Assembly (NCBI RefSeq): GCF_024166365.1
Contig: NC_064819.1
Coordinates: forward strand, 6,646,501 to 6,710,500
Source: Elephas maximus indicus
Taxonomy: Eukaryota; Chordata; Mammalia; Proboscidea; Elephantidae
Length of the DNA stretch: 64,000 bases
Direction of reading: 5' to 3'
In this document: positions 62,717-64,000 of the stretch, piece after piece
How positions within the stretch are numbered: the first letter of the stretch is position 1
Layout of the letters: each line of letters begins with the position of its first letter
Position numbers and translations under genes: made by a program
Notes under the pieces: model-generated
What the model saw: the letters and a program-made list of their open reading frames with translations, nothing else
What the model was told of the DNA's origin: nothing
Database searches by the model: none

Positions 62717-63730
62717 CGGGAGTTACATTATTCCTGAAGAAAACGATAAGACAGAACAAAATGAGTGGTATGAAGCTTTAATTAAATAAGAAATTTAATA
62801 TATTAAATCTAGCAGACTTTGTGATTTTGGAGAGATACAACAGTGGTTCTACTTAGAGTAAATCCAGTCAAAATCATATATATATACATATATATATATG
62901 TATACATATACACATAGTTTAACAAAGATCTAAGAACTCTCTGGTGAATTATCTAAAATACCTTCTTTTCCTTGGCAATTGATACCCAACATCATTTGAC
63001 AGCTGCAGTTTTTATATTTGGGATACATCATGGGATAAAACATCAAAGCAGCATATTAGAAATTATAACAATAGCTTTTTTCTTTGTAACATGCTAAGCC
63101 ATATGTACAAGAATCTGGAGTTGTAGTATACTGTCCCAGTGAAAGAAAGGTAACAGATGAGTTATTCTCTGATAGTGTGGCTCATTTCTCCATTAAGTAT
63201 TTCTGCACAAGGCAACCACAGGGAATCCATGCCATTGACCAACGAGGCACATGACACCATGATTTGAACAATAATAATAAAAATCAGCCCTGTATTTTAA
63301 CCTGTCCTTTTTTTTTTTTTTTGCTTAGGAAGTTGTGCTGCACATTTGTGATCTGTGTCTGCCCTTAAAACCATATTTGATGTTTTCTCACACAGATGAC
63401 AAGTTAAAAGGTCCTGAAGAAGATGACAAAGAAAAAAAAAGGACGATGGTGATGAGAAGGAGGAAGGGGAAGAGAAGCAGAAAACAGGAGTAAGGATATA
63501 AAAAGATGAGTAAAAACAACCCATATGAAGGAGGAGAAAGAAAAAAAAAGAGAAGAAATGTAAAAGATTATACATTTACTTATAATAACTGTCTACTCCC
63601 ACTCCCACACATTTGTCATCTCCTCTCCCACCACCCCCAAAACTCTTGCACTCTCCTGACTTCTTGCCTTGAGTTGTGTCCTTTTTTTACTCAGACAACA
63701 CCCTATTTTCCATCCCTATCTTTCAACTTC
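62717..63730. other. unassigned, with AT-rich microsatellite at 62876-62922
   Basis: An imperfect (AT)n/(TATATACA) run; T run at 63308-63322; A/G-rich patch at 63415-63560. No gene or repeat recognised. Confidence 0.45.
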
Positions 63731-63870
63731 TTGGCTACTAACCAAAAGGTGGGCAGTTTGACCCACTAGCCGCTCCTCAGGAGAAAGATGTGGCAGTTTG
63801 CTTCCATAAAGAGTAAAGCCTTGGAAACCCTATGGGGGCAGCTCTGTGAGTCAGAATCACTCCATGGCTG
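63731..63870 (+). mobile_element. AfroSINE, 5'-truncated, long class
   Basis: TTGGCTACTAACCAAAAGGT, GAGAAAGATGTGGCAGTTTG insert, AAGCCTTGGAAACCCTATGG, GTGAGTCAGAATCACTCCAT. An internal deletion removes the TCTGTCCTATAGGGT block. Confidence 0.9.
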
Positions 63871-64000
63871 AGGCCTATCAAGTACTCTGGCCTCCCAGAC
63901 TTTCTTCCAGTCCTCTACTTCTGAGCAAATCGTTCCCATTGATGCCCCCTGCGCTTCATCACCATCTCTCTTTATTCTCTCACTTTACTTCAAAATCATA
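63871..64000. other. unassigned end of window
   Basis: Pyrimidine-rich sequence; nothing recognised. Confidence 0.4.

Overview
The window looks like nuclear DNA of an afrotherian mammal, most likely an elephant (Loxodonta, Elephas or a close relative). The grounds are about 31 copies of the tRNA-derived AfroSINE, RTE-clade LINEs whose AACAAC-type tail also ends some of the SINEs, and L1 elements with one shared lineage-type 3' UTR (ends near 11360, 27384, 30113 and 57896). The DNA is AT-rich and I found no host protein-coding gene. Nearly every long open frame is a retrotransposon fragment or a by-product of a simple or tandem repeat. It reads as intergenic or intronic DNA built up by nested insertions.

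Layout. 1-13000: mostly unassigned sequence with one AfroSINE, a palindromic DNA-transposon-like element (1506-1813), a solo LTR (2044-2557), mirrored purine/pyrimidine tracts (7310-7655), old L1, MIR and MER20 remnants, and a young L1 3' end. 13075-16263: an apparently full-length RTE LINE on the minus strand with a perfect 12-bp target-site duplication (TSD). 16300-25000: MIRs, AfroSINEs, an RTE derivative with its ORF deleted (19616-20204), an ERVL-type LTR with a tRNA-Leu primer site (22988-23466), a second copy of the palindromic element and an RTE 3' fragment. 25421-27610: a four-level nest, SINE(SINE(L1(SINE))). 28101-30113: a chimera of full-length U6 snRNA and truncated L1 inside one TSD. 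30300-41400: scattered SINEs in mostly unassigned sequence, plus an old dispersed repeat (34940-36110). 41440-43000: an L1M-like 3' UTR expanded by a 60-bp x 4 array and a 24-bp x 42 minisatellite. 43535-44435: a second ERVL-type LTR with TATA box, three 39-bp repeats, a splice-donor-like site and primer site. 49991-50562: an AfroSINE split by the third palindromic element. 51745-58060: old L1 fragments carrying two SINEs, a second RTE (54701-57357) and a young L1. 58138-64000: a 337-bp polypurine tract, an MLT1-like LTR carrying an RTE carrying a SINE, and more SINEs.

Nothing here works as a pathway. The relations are between parasites: L1 copied U6 RNA; RTE probably supplied the machinery for AfroSINE; and each element served as target for later ones, so the nesting gives a relative chronology. 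The most novel-looking item is the three-copy palindromic family. It has CAGGGG-like termini and 8-bp TSDs in two copies, as in hAT transposons, and one copy lies inside an AfroSINE, so it moved after AfroSINEs arose.
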